Positions 1-7,303 of a stretch of 54,498 bases of DNA are shown in pieces (positions within the stretch are counted from its first letter, which is position 1; each line of letters opens with the position of its first letter). The stretch is from the NCBI GenBank assembly GCA_034086985.1, contig JAXDZG010000004.1, positions 1-54,498 of the forward strand, in the 5' to 3' direction. Origin of the DNA: Phascolarctobacterium_A sp034086985. GTDB taxonomy: Bacteria > Bacillota > Negativicutes > Acidaminococcales > Acidaminococcaceae. The translations under genes and the position numbers were made by a program. The notes beneath the pieces were generated by a model, which did no database searches, was not told the DNA's origin, and worked only from the letters and a program-made list of their open reading frames with translations.

Positions 1-1
1 A

Positions 2-163
2 AATAATGGTGTAGAGCCTGAAAGAGCATATAAGGGGAGCTTTAATGTGCGTGTGTCTGCGGATTTGCATAAAAAGGCAGCAGTATACGCCATTGAAAAT
101 AATATTTCTCTAAATTGTCTTGTAGAGAAAGCAATGGAGCAGTTTCTTGTTGCACATATGTAG
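2..163 (+). CDS. HicB-family antitoxin, C-terminal part (runs off window start)
   Basis: The 53 readable codons start outside the window and end at TAG 161-163. The peptide has the form of the C-terminal DNA-binding segment of HicB antitoxins: a YKGSFNVRVS strand, then a helix with ADLHKKAAVYAIENNISLN. The complete HicB at 1095-1454 has the parallel segment YSGQFKLRLP...LHKLLTEHAREDGISLNQ, so the two are paralogs. HicB proteins neutralise the HicA RNase and repress their own operon; the HicA partner is expected upstream, outside the window. The stop codon directly abuts a decayed Rpn-type fragment, which suggests a deletion junction. Family assignment is from the pattern only. Confidence 0.7.
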   Translation, partial: NNGVEPERAYKGSFNVRVSADLHKKAAVYAIENNISLNCLVEKAMEQFLVAHM

Positions 164-165
164 TG

Positions 166-468
166 ACTAATGAGCCAATAGACGAGTTTACTGAAGATGT
201 GGCCCGTTAGATCGTGGTTGTGAAGAATGACCCCATAGCGAGGAGGGATTATATGGTACTGGCAACTAGAATTAAGGATGCGAAGCGTGAAGGTTTTGTG
301 GAAGGCGAAGCGAAAGGCCGTGCAGAGGGCGAAGCCCAGGGTGAATTAAAAGAGCGCCTGAAGAATGTCAAGGCTGTTATGGAGAAAATGGAAGTAAATG
401 CCTATGAAGCGATGAACATTTTGGAGGTTCCTCCAGAAGAGCAGCAGAAGCTCTTGACATTGCTGTAA
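166..468 (+). pseudogene. Remnant of an Rpn/PD-(D/E)XK nuclease-family 'transposase' C-terminus
   Basis: Reading from 169 gives NEPIDEFTEDVAR, then TAG at 208-210, then NDPIARRDYMVLATRIKDAK, a Glu/Gly/Ala-rich repeat (EGEAKGRAEGEAQGE) and a short helical tail. This resembles the charged, repetitive C-terminus of Rpn (recombination-promoting nuclease, PD-(D/E)XK) family proteins. The whole nuclease core is missing and an in-frame stop breaks what is left, so I call it a pseudogene. An ATG at 253 has a good AGGAGG eight nucleotides upstream, so a 71-residue peptide could still be made. A hairpin repeat (508-570) follows the gene, as another copy follows the Rpn remnant at 20609-20765. Confidence 0.6.
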
Positions 469-507
469 GCACGTGTTTTTGAAATAGTTCGATATTGTAA
501 TTTATTA

Positions 508-570
508 GCGCCCCGGAGTAGCGGAGGATGAGATTGAGAGTAATCACATCTTTCGCTGCGCAGGGGCGCT
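508..570 (+). repeat. Palindromic hairpin repeat, copy 1
   Basis: The 63-bp copy begins GCGCCCC and ends GGGGCGC, with inner complementary blocks GATGAGATT/AATCACATC around a GAGAGT loop, so it folds into one long hairpin. A T-rich stretch follows, so it could act as an intrinsic terminator for the decayed gene upstream. Further copies lie at 1480-1542, 3051-3110 (degenerate), 20526-20554 (half) and 20872-20932. Confidence 0.85.
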
Positions 571-662
571 TTTGTTATGGGGTGGGGAGAGTGACATCTT
601 AGCAGAGTAGTGTGTTATGTTTTACGAAAACAAATGTTACAATTTGTTCATAGCATAAACAG

Positions 663-691
663 TTGTACTAAGTAAAGAAAAGTTGTATAAT
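663..691 (+). promoter_or_regulatory. Sigma-70-type promoter of a probable small RNA
   Basis: TTGTAC (663-668), a 17-bp spacer and TATAAT (686-691). The predicted start is near A698. No coding frame follows before the terminator at 774-804. Confidence 0.6.
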
Positions 692-697
692 ATATGT

Positions 698-804
698 AGT
701 TGCAGCGGTAGCCTTGCAAGCACAGTTTATGTGTGAGTGCAAGGAGCTTCTGCCCAGTCGTGTGGATTGGTTGGCACCTGTCAGAGCTTGGCAGGTGCTT
801 TTTT
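698..804 (+). ncRNA. Probable small non-coding RNA (about 107 nt)
   Basis: The interval is bounded by a promoter (663-691) and an intrinsic terminator: GCACCTG 774-780 pairs with CAGGTGC 792-798, followed by six T. Between them CCTTGCA (712-718) pairs with TGCAAGG (738-744), with a further CACA/TGTG pairing inside. There is no plausible reading frame with a ribosome binding site. I do not recognise it as SRP RNA, 6S RNA, tmRNA or a known riboswitch. It could also be an independent leader terminated before hicA, since hicA has its own promoter just downstream. Confidence 0.5.
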
Positions 805-807
805 ATC

Positions 808-836
808 TTGACACCATATATGACACCAAGTATAAT
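808..836 (+). promoter_or_regulatory. hicAB promoter with direct-repeat operator candidate
   Basis: TTGACA (808-813), a 17-bp spacer and TATAAT (831-836) are exact sigma-70 consensus boxes. The octamer TGACACCA occurs twice (809-816 and 821-828), overlapping the -35 box and the spacer, 12 bp apart. This is a natural place for HicB autorepression (inference). AAAGGAG at 842-848 is the ribosome binding site for hicA. Confidence 0.7.
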
Positions 837-855
837 ATAGTAAAGGAGTAAGAAT

Positions 856-1095
856 ATGTCACAGTGGGATAAATTATTAGAAAAGCTCAAAAATTTGTCA
901 GCTGATCTTCGTTTTGAAGAGTTAAAAAAGATTCTTGAACACTATGAATATAAGATGGATTCTCCCAAAAGTGGAAGTAGTCATTATACTTTTCGTAAGA
1001 AGGGAGAGGGGATTATCACGATACCAAAGCATAAACCAATTAAGAAAGTGTATATTAAACTTGTTAGAGATGTTGTTGAGAAGGAGGAACAATAA
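856..1095 (+). CDS. hicA: Type II toxin HicA, mRNA interferase
   Basis: This 79-residue protein has the HicA double-stranded-RNA-binding-like fold pattern: a helical start (LLEKLKNLSADLRFEEL), then GYKMD-like SPKSGSSHYTFRKKG with the catalytic His43, and a C-terminal ITIPKHKPIKKVYIKLVRDVV segment. HicA toxins cleave mRNA in a translation-independent way. AAAGGAG lies eight bases before ATG 856. The stop TAA 1093-1095 shares its last base with the ATG of hicB, giving translational coupling typical of these pairs. The toxin-first order is the usual one for HicAB. Confidence 0.85.
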   Translation: MSQWDKLLEKLKNLSADLRFEELKKILEHYEYKMDSPKSGSSHYTFRKKGEGIITIPKHKPIKKVYIKLVRDVVEKEEQ

Positions 1096-1454
1096 TGGTA
1101 TTAGAAGATTACTTAAAGCTAAATTACAGATTAGAATTTGTTCCTGACGAAGAAGAAGGCGGGTATGCTGCCTATTTCCCTGAGTTACCAGGATGCATCA
1201 CTATGGGAGATAATATTGAGGAAGCTGCTACAAATGCTGTTGAGGCAAAACGAGTTTGGCTAGAAGCTGCACTTGAAGACAATATCCCTATACCTATGCC
1301 TGAAAGCAAGGAAAAGTATTCTGGACAGTTCAAGTTGAGATTGCCAAAAACCTTACACAAGCTCTTGACCGAACATGCCAGAGAAGATGGTATTAGTTTG
1401 AATCAGTATTGTGTTTATTTGCTTTCCAGAAATGATGCTTTGTTGAACGGATGA
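1095..1454 (+). CDS. hicB: HicB-family antitoxin
   Basis: The protein has 119 residues. The N-terminal partially degraded RNase-H-like fold is shown by DEEEGGYAAYFPELPGCITMGD and EEAATNAVEAKRVWLEAALEDNIPIPMP. The C-terminal part (from about residue 77, YSGQFKLRLPKTLHKLLTEHAREDGISLNQYCVYLL) is a helical/RHH-type DNA-binding segment. It should bind HicA and repress the promoter at 808-836, where a TGACACCA direct repeat is seen. It is paralogous to the partial antitoxin at 2-163. A copy of the hairpin repeat follows at 1480-1542. Confidence 0.88.
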   Translation: MVLEDYLKLNYRLEFVPDEEEGGYAAYFPELPGCITMGDNIEEAATNAVEAKRVWLEAALEDNIPIPMPESKEKYSGQFKLRLPKTLHKLLTEHAREDGISLNQYCVYLLSRNDALLNG

Positions 1455-1479
1455 TATTTCGAATTGGATAATTTGAACA

Positions 1480-1542
1480 AGCGCTCCAGTGCGGAGAGGA
1501 TAAGATTGAGAGTAGTCACATCCTTCGCTGCGCAGGGGCGCT
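1480..1542 (+). repeat. Palindromic hairpin repeat, copy 2
   Basis: AGCGCTCC at the left pairs with GGGGCGCT at the right. The inner half AGTCACATCCTTCGCTGCGC matches copy 1 with few changes. It lies directly behind hicB, and the AAA+ ATPase gene converges on it. Confidence 0.85.
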
Positions 1543-1564
1543 GTTGTTTAAGGATTAATGTTGC

Positions 1565-2899
1565 TCACCTTTGCTCCAAAGCCAGCCCAATCAATCGCTC
1601 TGTTTGATCTGCCATGAACAGCGGAATATTGAGCATGTCGTCATCTAGCTTAAGATTATCTAAGGAGAAGCGGATACGAAGTTTTACCTTATCAGGGAAG
1701 AGTTCTTTGAACTTTTTGAGACTCTTACTGGATGTATTGGCTTCGGATTTGACCTCAACAGGGAAGATATCATTTTCTCGCTGAATAAGGAAATCTACCT
1801 CATAGGGTGGATTGGTTTGTGTCCAGTAACGAGGAACAACCTCAAACTGGGTAATCAGGGTTTGTAGTACAAAATTCTCAGTTAATGCGCCCTTGAACTC
1901 GGTGAAGAGACGGTTACCTTCACCAAAGGCAGTGGGTGCTAGCTGTGCTAGACGGCGCAGCAGACCTACATCCACCAGATAAAGCTTAAAGGCTGACAGG
2001 TCATCATAGGCAGAGATAGGAAGGCTAGGAGCGGAGCTACGGTAGATTTTATGCACTAACCTAGCATCTACCAGCCATTGGAGAGCGTCCTCGTATTCAC
2101 GCGCTCTTGCACCTTCTTTGACCACCTTATAAATGAACTTCTTGTTCTCTCGTGCTAGCTGGGAGGGAATGGATTTCCAAATCATAGAGATTTTGGGAAA
2201 TTCGCTGATATGAGGATGTTTGGCAAAGTCACGCTCATAAGCACCAATGATGCCGGATAAAGCCTCCTGCATAGCGGCAACGTCACGGGCTTCCGTCCAC
2301 ATTAGCACTGGTTCTGGCATGCCTCCTGTAACATAGTACATTTTTAATTTTTCATAAAGTGGATTAAAAAAAGCGTCGGGGATGGGTTCAAGGGTGTCAA
2401 CGCTCGCTAAATATGCAGCAAGGTTGGCATCACCATTAGCAAGAAGAAATTCTGTAAAGGTCATAGGGTCAATTTGCATGAAGTTGACCTTGCCTACGGG
2501 GAAGGAGGAAGGCTTTGACAGCGCAATGCCTAAGAGAGAACCAGCACATGTGATATGGTACTGGGGAGCGTTCTCGCAAAAATATTTCAGGGAGTTGATG
2601 ACTTTGGGGCAATCCTGCACTTCATCAAAAATGATGAGAGTCTTTTCGGGCACAATCTTCTGACCACTTGCCAGCATTAGGTTTTGTAGAAGACGATTAA
2701 CGTCCTTGGTAGTTTCAAAGAATTGTTTGTATTCTTCATTTTCATCAAAGTTGAAATAGGCAGTGTTTTCATAGTAACACTTGCCAAATTCTTTGAGAAT
2801 CCATGTCTTGCCTACCTGACGTACACCTTTTAGAATTAGTGGCTTACGGTAGGGAGAATACTTCCAGTTCAGTAGTTTTTGCAGTATAAATCGTTCCAT
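1565..2899 (-). CDS. AAA+ ATPase with C-terminal DUF4143 module
   Basis: This 444-residue protein starts at ATG 2899 (MERFILQKL), with AGGAG seven bases upstream. A GTG at 2914 lies inside that ribosome binding site and is less likely. Walker A is GVRQVGKT (about residues 25-32) and Walker B is LIIFDEVQDCP. The C-terminal part has the DUF4143 restriction-fold pattern PPYEVDFLIQ...IFPVEVKSE, which carries PD-(D/E)XK-like acidic and EVK residues. Such proteins are common next to toxin-antitoxin and mobile loci in gut anaerobes, but their role is not firmly established. The context here (hicAB, Rpn remnant, hairpin repeats) is of that kind. Confidence 0.85.
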   Translation of the reverse strand: MERFILQKLLNWKYSPYRKPLILKGVRQVGKTWILKEFGKCYYENTAYFNFDENEEYKQFFETTKDVNRLLQNLMLASGQKIVPEKTLIIFDEVQDCPKVINSLKYFCENAPQYHITCAGSLLGIALSKPSSFPVGKVNFMQIDPMTFTEFLLANGDANLAAYLASVDTLEPIPDAFFNPLYEKLKMYYVTGGMPEPVLMWTEARDVAAMQEALSGIIGAYERDFAKHPHISEFPKISMIWKSIPSQLARENKKFIYKVVKEGARAREYEDALQWLVDARLVHKIYRSSAPSLPISAYDDLSAFKLYLVDVGLLRRLAQLAPTAFGEGNRLFTEFKGALTENFVLQTLITQFEVVPRYWTQTNPPYEVDFLIQRENDIFPVEVKSEANTSSKSLKKFKELFPDKVKLRIRFSLDNLKLDDDMLNIPLFMADQTERLIGLALEQR

Positions 2900-3050
2900 A
2901 GCTTTTCTCCTCACAATTTTATTGGGGATTTAGTGTAATTTCATCACATTTTTATTATAGAGGAAAGTGATGTAAAATGCAATCGCAATCACAAAATTAT
3001 ACAGTTTTTATGGAGAGATTATCACATTTTTATTACTAAGACAGTGAATG

Positions 3051-3110
3051 CACCCCCGCGCGGCGAGGAAGAGATTAGGAGTAGTCACATCTTTCACTGC
3101 GCTGAGGAAT
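3051..3110 (+). repeat. Palindromic hairpin repeat, degenerate copy 3
   Basis: The core GAGATTAGGAGTAGTCACATCTTT and the following CACTGCGCTG match the other copies, but the ends have lost pairing (CCCCCGCG against GAGGAATTG). It sits in the gap between the AAA+ ATPase and rubredoxin. The rest of 2900-3200 is A+T-rich with no gene seen. Confidence 0.6.
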
Positions 3111-3205
3111 TGTAGTTCTCTGGAAAAATAATACTGTACGGTAGCTTGCTAAGGGACAGTATACAATATTTTTCACGATTTTTTTGCTTGCGCTCTAGCA
3201 TTATG

Positions 3206-3214
3206 TGCTATAAT
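3206..3214 (+). promoter_or_regulatory. Extended -10 promoter of the rubredoxin gene
   Basis: TGC followed by TATAAT (3209-3214) is a perfect extended -10 element. No convincing -35 hexamer is seen at 17 bp. The predicted start is near 3221, with AAGGAG at 3241-3246 before ATG 3256. Confidence 0.5.
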
Positions 3215-3255
3215 AAGAGTATCACAAATATATTTTCTGAAAGGAGTTGTTCTTC

Positions 3256-3414
3256 ATGGCTAAATGGGTATGCGGCATTTGCGGTTATGTATATGATCCT
3301 GAGGTTGGCGATCCTGATAACGGCGTAGCAGCAGGCACTGCTTGGGAAGATGTACCCGAAGATTGGGTATGCCCCCTGTGCGCAGTGGGTAAGGACCAAT
3401 TCACTCAAGAGTAA
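3256..3414 (+). CDS. Rubredoxin
   Basis: This is a 52-residue iron protein starting MAKWVCGICGYVYDPEVGDP and containing a second CPLC motif. The four cysteines (two CxxC pairs) bind a single Fe atom, and GYVYDP with the W-containing DVPEDWVCPLC segment is diagnostic. Rubredoxins carry electrons in anaerobes, for example to rubrerythrin or superoxide reductase; the partner is not in the window. AAGGAG lies ten bases upstream. A strong terminator follows at 3568-3607. Confidence 0.96.
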   Translation: MAKWVCGICGYVYDPEVGDPDNGVAAGTAWEDVPEDWVCPLCAVGKDQFTQE

Positions 3415-3442
3415 AACGCGTTATAAGCACCATTATCCTTCG

Positions 3443-3510
3443 TCACAGAGCAATTTGCTTGCTTGACGTACCATAAGTACGCCTGCGCTGCACAAATTAC
3501 TCTGTTCCTC
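3443..3510. repeat. Intergenic fold-back element after rubredoxin
   Basis: CAGAGCAATTTG (3446-3457) is the near-perfect inverse of CAAATTACTCTG (3493-3504). Weaker pairing continues inward around CGTACCATAAGTACG. There is no reading frame and no T-tract, so it looks more like a small palindromic intergenic element than a terminator. Confidence 0.5.
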
Positions 3511-3567
3511 GGCTTCTGGCACTTCTAACGCATTTTACAGGATGGTGGAAAAAGGCAAAAAAAGAAG

Positions 3568-3607
3568 CGGCTCGCTCTTCTCTAGGTAGAAGAGTGAGCC
3601 GTTTTTT
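3568..3607 (+). terminator. Intrinsic terminator after rubredoxin
   Basis: CGGCTCGCTCTTCT pairs with AGAAGAGTGAGCCG (one G-T pair) around CTAGGT, followed by TTTTTT. An A-run precedes it, so it may also serve the converging pilin-like gene. Confidence 0.9.
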
Positions 3608-3663
3608 GATGAGTTGATGTTGGTTTAGAAATAGTTTCGATGGCTTTGTAAAGCTTAAACTGT

Positions 3664-4302
3664 TTATTTTCTATATAATTGTCCGTCTGAATTAATCTCT
3701 ACTAATTTATTGCCTTCTTCGAAACGTATATGAGTATTTATATTAGTACTACCCGTTAAACCTTGTTGCATTTGTTGAGTGAGGTTTCCGTTCTTATCAA
3801 AACACATTGTTAAGGGCTCATTAGTGCCTAAATTGGCACCTTTAAAAGTACTATTCTTCAGCATTTCCTGAATATTTGTATTGAGAGCAGATTTAGGATC
3901 ATATCTTTTAATTTTATCATTACCGTCTTTATCTTTCTCATAAGCCCATAAAAAGTCTAGATTACCATTCTTGAGGTACTTAAAACCTGCAATTTGCTTA
4001 TCAGGATACGCATTAAAAACAAGTTCGCAAATTTTATCAACAGTAGCACCATATTTCGCAGCATCATCTTCATTTGTAAAACCAGGTATTTTATATGATT
4101 TGTTAGTAGAAGATACTTCCCCCGAAACCAGACCAATAGCTGCAACAGCTTTACTTACCGCACTGGAAATACTGCTGCCAAGCCCACTATCAGAAGTGAA
4201 ACTGGCACCGACTGCTGCCACAAAGGCTAACAGCACAGCATATTCCGTCATGGCAACGCCTAATTTATTCATTTTTTTGAGATATGCTAAAAACTTAATC
4301 AT
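3664..4302 (-). CDS. Flp/type IVb pilin-like protein with long C-terminal domain
   Basis: This 212-residue protein opens with a class III prepilin leader: a basic MIKFLAYLKKMNKLG, then VAMTEYAVLLAFVAAVGASF. Glu20 falls at +5 after the presumed G15/V16 cleavage and is followed by Tyr, as in Flp pilins. The mature Flp pilins I know are short (about 50-70 residues), so the extra 170-residue soluble domain is unusual and suggests a pseudopilin or minor pilin. GAGGAAGG precedes ATG 4302. No other tad genes adjoin it, but a TadV-like prepilin peptidase lies at 15975-16631. Confidence 0.65.
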   Translation of the reverse strand: MIKFLAYLKKMNKLGVAMTEYAVLLAFVAAVGASFTSDSGLGSSISSAVSKAVAAIGLVSGEVSSTNKSYKIPGFTNEDDAAKYGATVDKICELVFNAYPDKQIAGFKYLKNGNLDFLWAYEKDKDGNDKIKRYDPKSALNTNIQEMLKNSTFKGANLGTNEPLTMCFDKNGNLTQQMQQGLTGSTNINTHIRFEEGNKLVEINSDGQLYRK

Positions 4303-4332
4303 AAAAACCTTCCTCTAATATATTATGTTTTT

Positions 4333-4361
4333 ATTGTACTCAATAATCGAATAATTGTCAA
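4333..4361 (-). promoter_or_regulatory. Promoter of the pilin-like gene
   Basis: On the minus strand TTGACA (4361-4356), a 17-bp spacer and TACAAT (4338-4333). It lies 31 bp before the start codon, so the leader is very short. Confidence 0.7.
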
Positions 4362-4547
4362 AAAGATTTGGCCTTTTTTTTTACGCAAATTTAACAGCGC
4401 GCGCAGGAAAAATCCGCTATGATATATAATATAAAGGTGAACACTTTACAGAACGTTTGCTGTTTTACAGCAGCTCCTATGCTTAGTCGTTGTGCTGGGA
4501 GAAAGCAATTACTTAAATTATGTGCATCAAAGAAATGAGGTAAAAAC

Positions 4548-5231
4548 ATGATTTACTGCGTCGAGGACGAACAAAATATTTGCGAATTAGAGGTCTATAC
4601 CCTGCAATCCGTAGGTCTGGAGGCCAAGGGCTGCAGCAGTGGCAAGGAGCTATTTGCCGAGCTGGAAAAGGAGCTGCCCAAGCTTATTTTGCTGGACATC
4701 ATGCTGCCCGACGAGGACGGCCTCAGCATCCTGCGCCGCCTGCGTAGCGACAAGCGCTACGCCAGTATTCCTGTCATCATGGCCACAGCTAAGGGCACCG
4801 AGTTCGATAAGGTCAAGGGCTTGGACTACGGCGCCGATGACTATATTGCTAAGCCCTTTGGCATGCTGGAAATGGTGGCCCGCATCAAGGCTGTGCTACG
4901 CCGCTGCGAGGGCCGTGGTGCGCAGCCTGCTGCCCAAATCATCAAAAGGGATGAGCTGGAGGTTAACCTAGAGGAGCATAAGGTCAGCGTTCAGGGCAGG
5001 GATGTAGTCCTCACTCTGAAGGAATTTGAGCTGTTGAAAAAATTCTTACTGCATCAAGGCATCGTCTTCTCCAGAGATAAGCTCCTCAACGACATCTGGG
5101 GCTACGAATTTACCGGTGAGACCCGCACTGTGGACGTGCATATCCGTACTCTGCGCCAAAAGCTGGGCAGCGCCGGGGACTTGATTGAAACCATCCGCGG
5201 GGTGGGCTACAGAATGGCGGCCAGCAAATGA
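4548..5231 (+). CDS. OmpR/PhoB-family response regulator
   Basis: This is a 227-residue two-domain regulator. The receiver domain (1-118) shows acidic E6-D7, phospho-acceptor Asp50 (LLDIMLPDEDG), Thr in MATAKG and the conserved Lys in AKPF. The winged-helix domain (about 130-227) ends in the typical RTVDVHIRTLRQKLG...IETIRGVGYRM. Its stop overlaps the start of the kinase gene by four bases (ATGA, 5228-5231), so the two are co-translated. The architecture is that of PhoB/PhoP regulators. The controlled genes cannot be read from the window. Confidence 0.95.
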   Translation: MIYCVEDEQNICELEVYTLQSVGLEAKGCSSGKELFAELEKELPKLILLDIMLPDEDGLSILRRLRSDKRYASIPVIMATAKGTEFDKVKGLDYGADDYIAKPFGMLEMVARIKAVLRRCEGRGAQPAAQIIKRDELEVNLEEHKVSVQGRDVVLTLKEFELLKKFLLHQGIVFSRDKLLNDIWGYEFTGETRTVDVHIRTLRQKLGSAGDLIETIRGVGYRMAASK

Positions 5232-6922
5232 AGCAAAAATTATTTCGCAGTCTTTTGCTGCTCACCATGGGCAGCGTCCTTTTGGTGGTGGCACTCTTTG
5301 CCTGGCTCAGCGTTCACTACATTACCAATGATAGCTATCAAAGCCTGAAGCGGGAAGCGGCGCTGCTGCTAGAGACCGATGAGGATGGACGCATTACCGT
5401 GAAGCAGCTCAATCGGACCCAGCTGGCCGATAGGGTAACACTGATTACACCTACAGGCCAGGTGCTTTTTGATAACTACACCATGGCCGAGCAGATGGAT
5501 AACCATTTAATGCGTCAGGAAATCCAGCAGGCTCTAGAGCAGGGGGAGGGCTTTGCCAGCCGCACCTCCGATACGCTGGACAAGGAAATCCTCTATTACG
5601 CCGTAGTCCTAGGCGATGGCAATATCCTGCGCCTAGCCCGCACCAATGCGGCGGTGTTCCAGCAGGCCCAGTTTTTGGCTGGCTATATAGCCTTGGTGCT
5701 GCTTTTAGTCTTGGGCGGTGCCTTTGTGGCGGCCCGCAGCATCACCCGCAAGGCCCTGCAGCCTCTAGAAAGGCTGGATTTGGAGCAGCCTGCAGATAAT
5801 AAGGATATTTATCCTGAGCTAGCGCCCATTGTGGAGCGCTTTGCCCAGCAGCAGCAGGCCCTGAACCGGGAAATGCGCCGCTATAAGAGTAAAAAGCAGG
5901 AGCTGAAGGCCGTCACCAATAATATGGACGAGGGCATGCTCTTTCTGGATACCCAGTGGCATGTGGCTTCCTTAAATAAGAGTGCTATTAAATTCCTGGG
6001 CAAGGATAAGGACGAGCTTTTAGGTAAGGACATTCTGGAGCTCATCGGCGGCGAGGATATTAAACGCCTGCTGCAGCAAATGGAGCTGGTGGGCAAGGGG
6101 CGTCTGGTTATAAATCGTGGCAGCACCTACTACCAGTTTAACGGCAGCCGCATTGCGGACAAGGGCTTTGTGCTGCTCATCATGGATGTGACCGAGCGCA
6201 CCGCCTCGGAAAAGCTGCGCCGCCAGTTCTCGGCCAATGTATCCCACGAGCTCAAGACGCCTTTGCAAAGCGTACTGGGCTATTCAGAAATCATGCTCAG
6301 CGGTCTGGTCAAGGAGGAGGACAGGCCTCGCTTTTTGCAAAAGATTTATGACGAGGCGAGAAATCTGCTGCGCCTTATCGATGATGTGATGAAGCTGTCC
6401 AAATTGGATGAGCTGAACCACGATATGCTGGAGGAATTTTCCTTGCCGGAGGTGGGCCAGAGTGCGGTGCGCCGCCTGCAGGACAAGGCTCGCAGCGTCA
6501 AGGTGCAGCTGGAGCTGGATAATAAGCTGCAGAGCGACGGTCACCTGCTAGGCATTGCCTCTGTGATGGAAGAAATACTCTTCAATTTGCTGGATAATGG
6601 CATTAAATATAATCACGAGGGCGGCAAGGTAATACTGTCCTTAAGCGAAACGGAAAATAAATATGTGGTCAAGGTCAACGACACGGGCATGGGCATTGCC
6701 ACTGCGGAGCTACCCCATATTTTCGAGCGTTTCTATCGGGTGGACCACAGCCGGCATAAGGGCATCGAGGGCACGGGCTTGGGCCTTTCCATTGTGAAGC
6801 ACGGCGTGCTTTTCCATGGCGGCACCGTGCGGGTTAACAGTACCGCAGGACAGGGCACAGAATTTATCCTCAAGTTTCCCAAAATGAGCGCATGTATACA
6901 AGACAGCGACCAAGATATGTGA
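5228..6922 (+). CDS. Membrane sensor histidine kinase with PAS domain (PhoR-like)
   Basis: The 564-residue kinase has a first membrane helix at about 8-30, an extracytoplasmic sensor region of about 115 residues, and a second helix at about 147-168. A linker and a PAS domain (about 225-325, NNMDEGMLFLDTQWHVASLN) follow. The HisKA domain carries phospho-acceptor His340 in FSANVSHELKTPLQ. The HATPase domain shows the N box (LLDNGIKYN), G1 (DTGMGI), F box (FERFYRVD) and G2 (GTGLGLSIVK). It is the partner of the preceding regulator. A PhoR-like role is suggested only by architecture, since no phosphate genes adjoin. Confidence 0.94.
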   Translation: MKQKLFRSLLLLTMGSVLLVVALFAWLSVHYITNDSYQSLKREAALLLETDEDGRITVKQLNRTQLADRVTLITPTGQVLFDNYTMAEQMDNHLMRQEIQQALEQGEGFASRTSDTLDKEILYYAVVLGDGNILRLARTNAAVFQQAQFLAGYIALVLLLVLGGAFVAARSITRKALQPLERLDLEQPADNKDIYPELAPIVERFAQQQQALNREMRRYKSKKQELKAVTNNMDEGMLFLDTQWHVASLNKSAIKFLGKDKDELLGKDILELIGGEDIKRLLQQMELVGKGRLVINRGSTYYQFNGSRIADKGFVLLIMDVTERTASEKLRRQFSANVSHELKTPLQSVLGYSEIMLSGLVKEEDRPRFLQKIYDEARNLLRLIDDVMKLSKLDELNHDMLEEFSLPEVGQSAVRRLQDKARSVKVQLELDNKLQSDGHLLGIASVMEEILFNLLDNGIKYNHEGGKVILSLSETENKYVVKVNDTGMGIATAELPHIFERFYRVDHSRHKGIEGTGLGLSIVKHGVLFHGGTVRVNSTAGQGTEFILKFPKMSACIQDSDQDM

Positions 6923-7024
6923 TAAAATATCATTGTTAAGTATTTTTATGCGCAACAAAGGCTGCTTAGTTAGGGCTTTTTGAGAGCTAGAGCTTAAGTA
7001 AATTTATTTAAGGGGGACTGTGCG

Positions 7025-7294
7025 ATGCAGGTCGTTTTAACAATTGTAGGCAAGGACAAGGTAGGCATTACCGCTAAGGTGACCAATGCTTTAGCAGACA
7101 TGAATATTAATATTATCAACATCAACCAAAATATTATGCAGGGCTTCTTCAATATGGTGCTCATTGCGGATATGGAGGGTGCTAACGTGACCCTAGCCGA
7201 AGCTCGCGAGGTTATGGTGAAGCTGGGCGAGGAGATTGGCGTAGAAATCCGCCTGCAAAGCGAAGAAATTTTTACCGCTATGCATCGCATATAG
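7025..7294 (+). CDS. ACT-domain protein (UPF0237 type)
   Basis: This is an 89-residue single ACT domain: MQVVLTIVGKDKVGITAKVTNAL is the first strand and helix, with INIININQNIMQGFF in the middle. ACT domains bind small ligands, often amino acids. The gene lies nine bases before the PFL/DUF711 gene, a pairing conserved across many Firmicutes, so the two products probably act together. An AAGGGGGA ribosome binding site precedes ATG 7025. Confidence 0.92.
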   Translation: MQVVLTIVGKDKVGITAKVTNALADMNINIININQNIMQGFFNMVLIADMEGANVTLAEAREVMVKLGEEIGVEIRLQSEEIFTAMHRI

Positions 7295-7303
7295 GAGGCC
7301 GCC

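Noticed and set aside
698..804. SRP RNA or 6S RNA
   Set aside because: Neither the conserved SRP GGAAG/AGCA loop nor a long 6S-like hairpin with a central bubble is visible.
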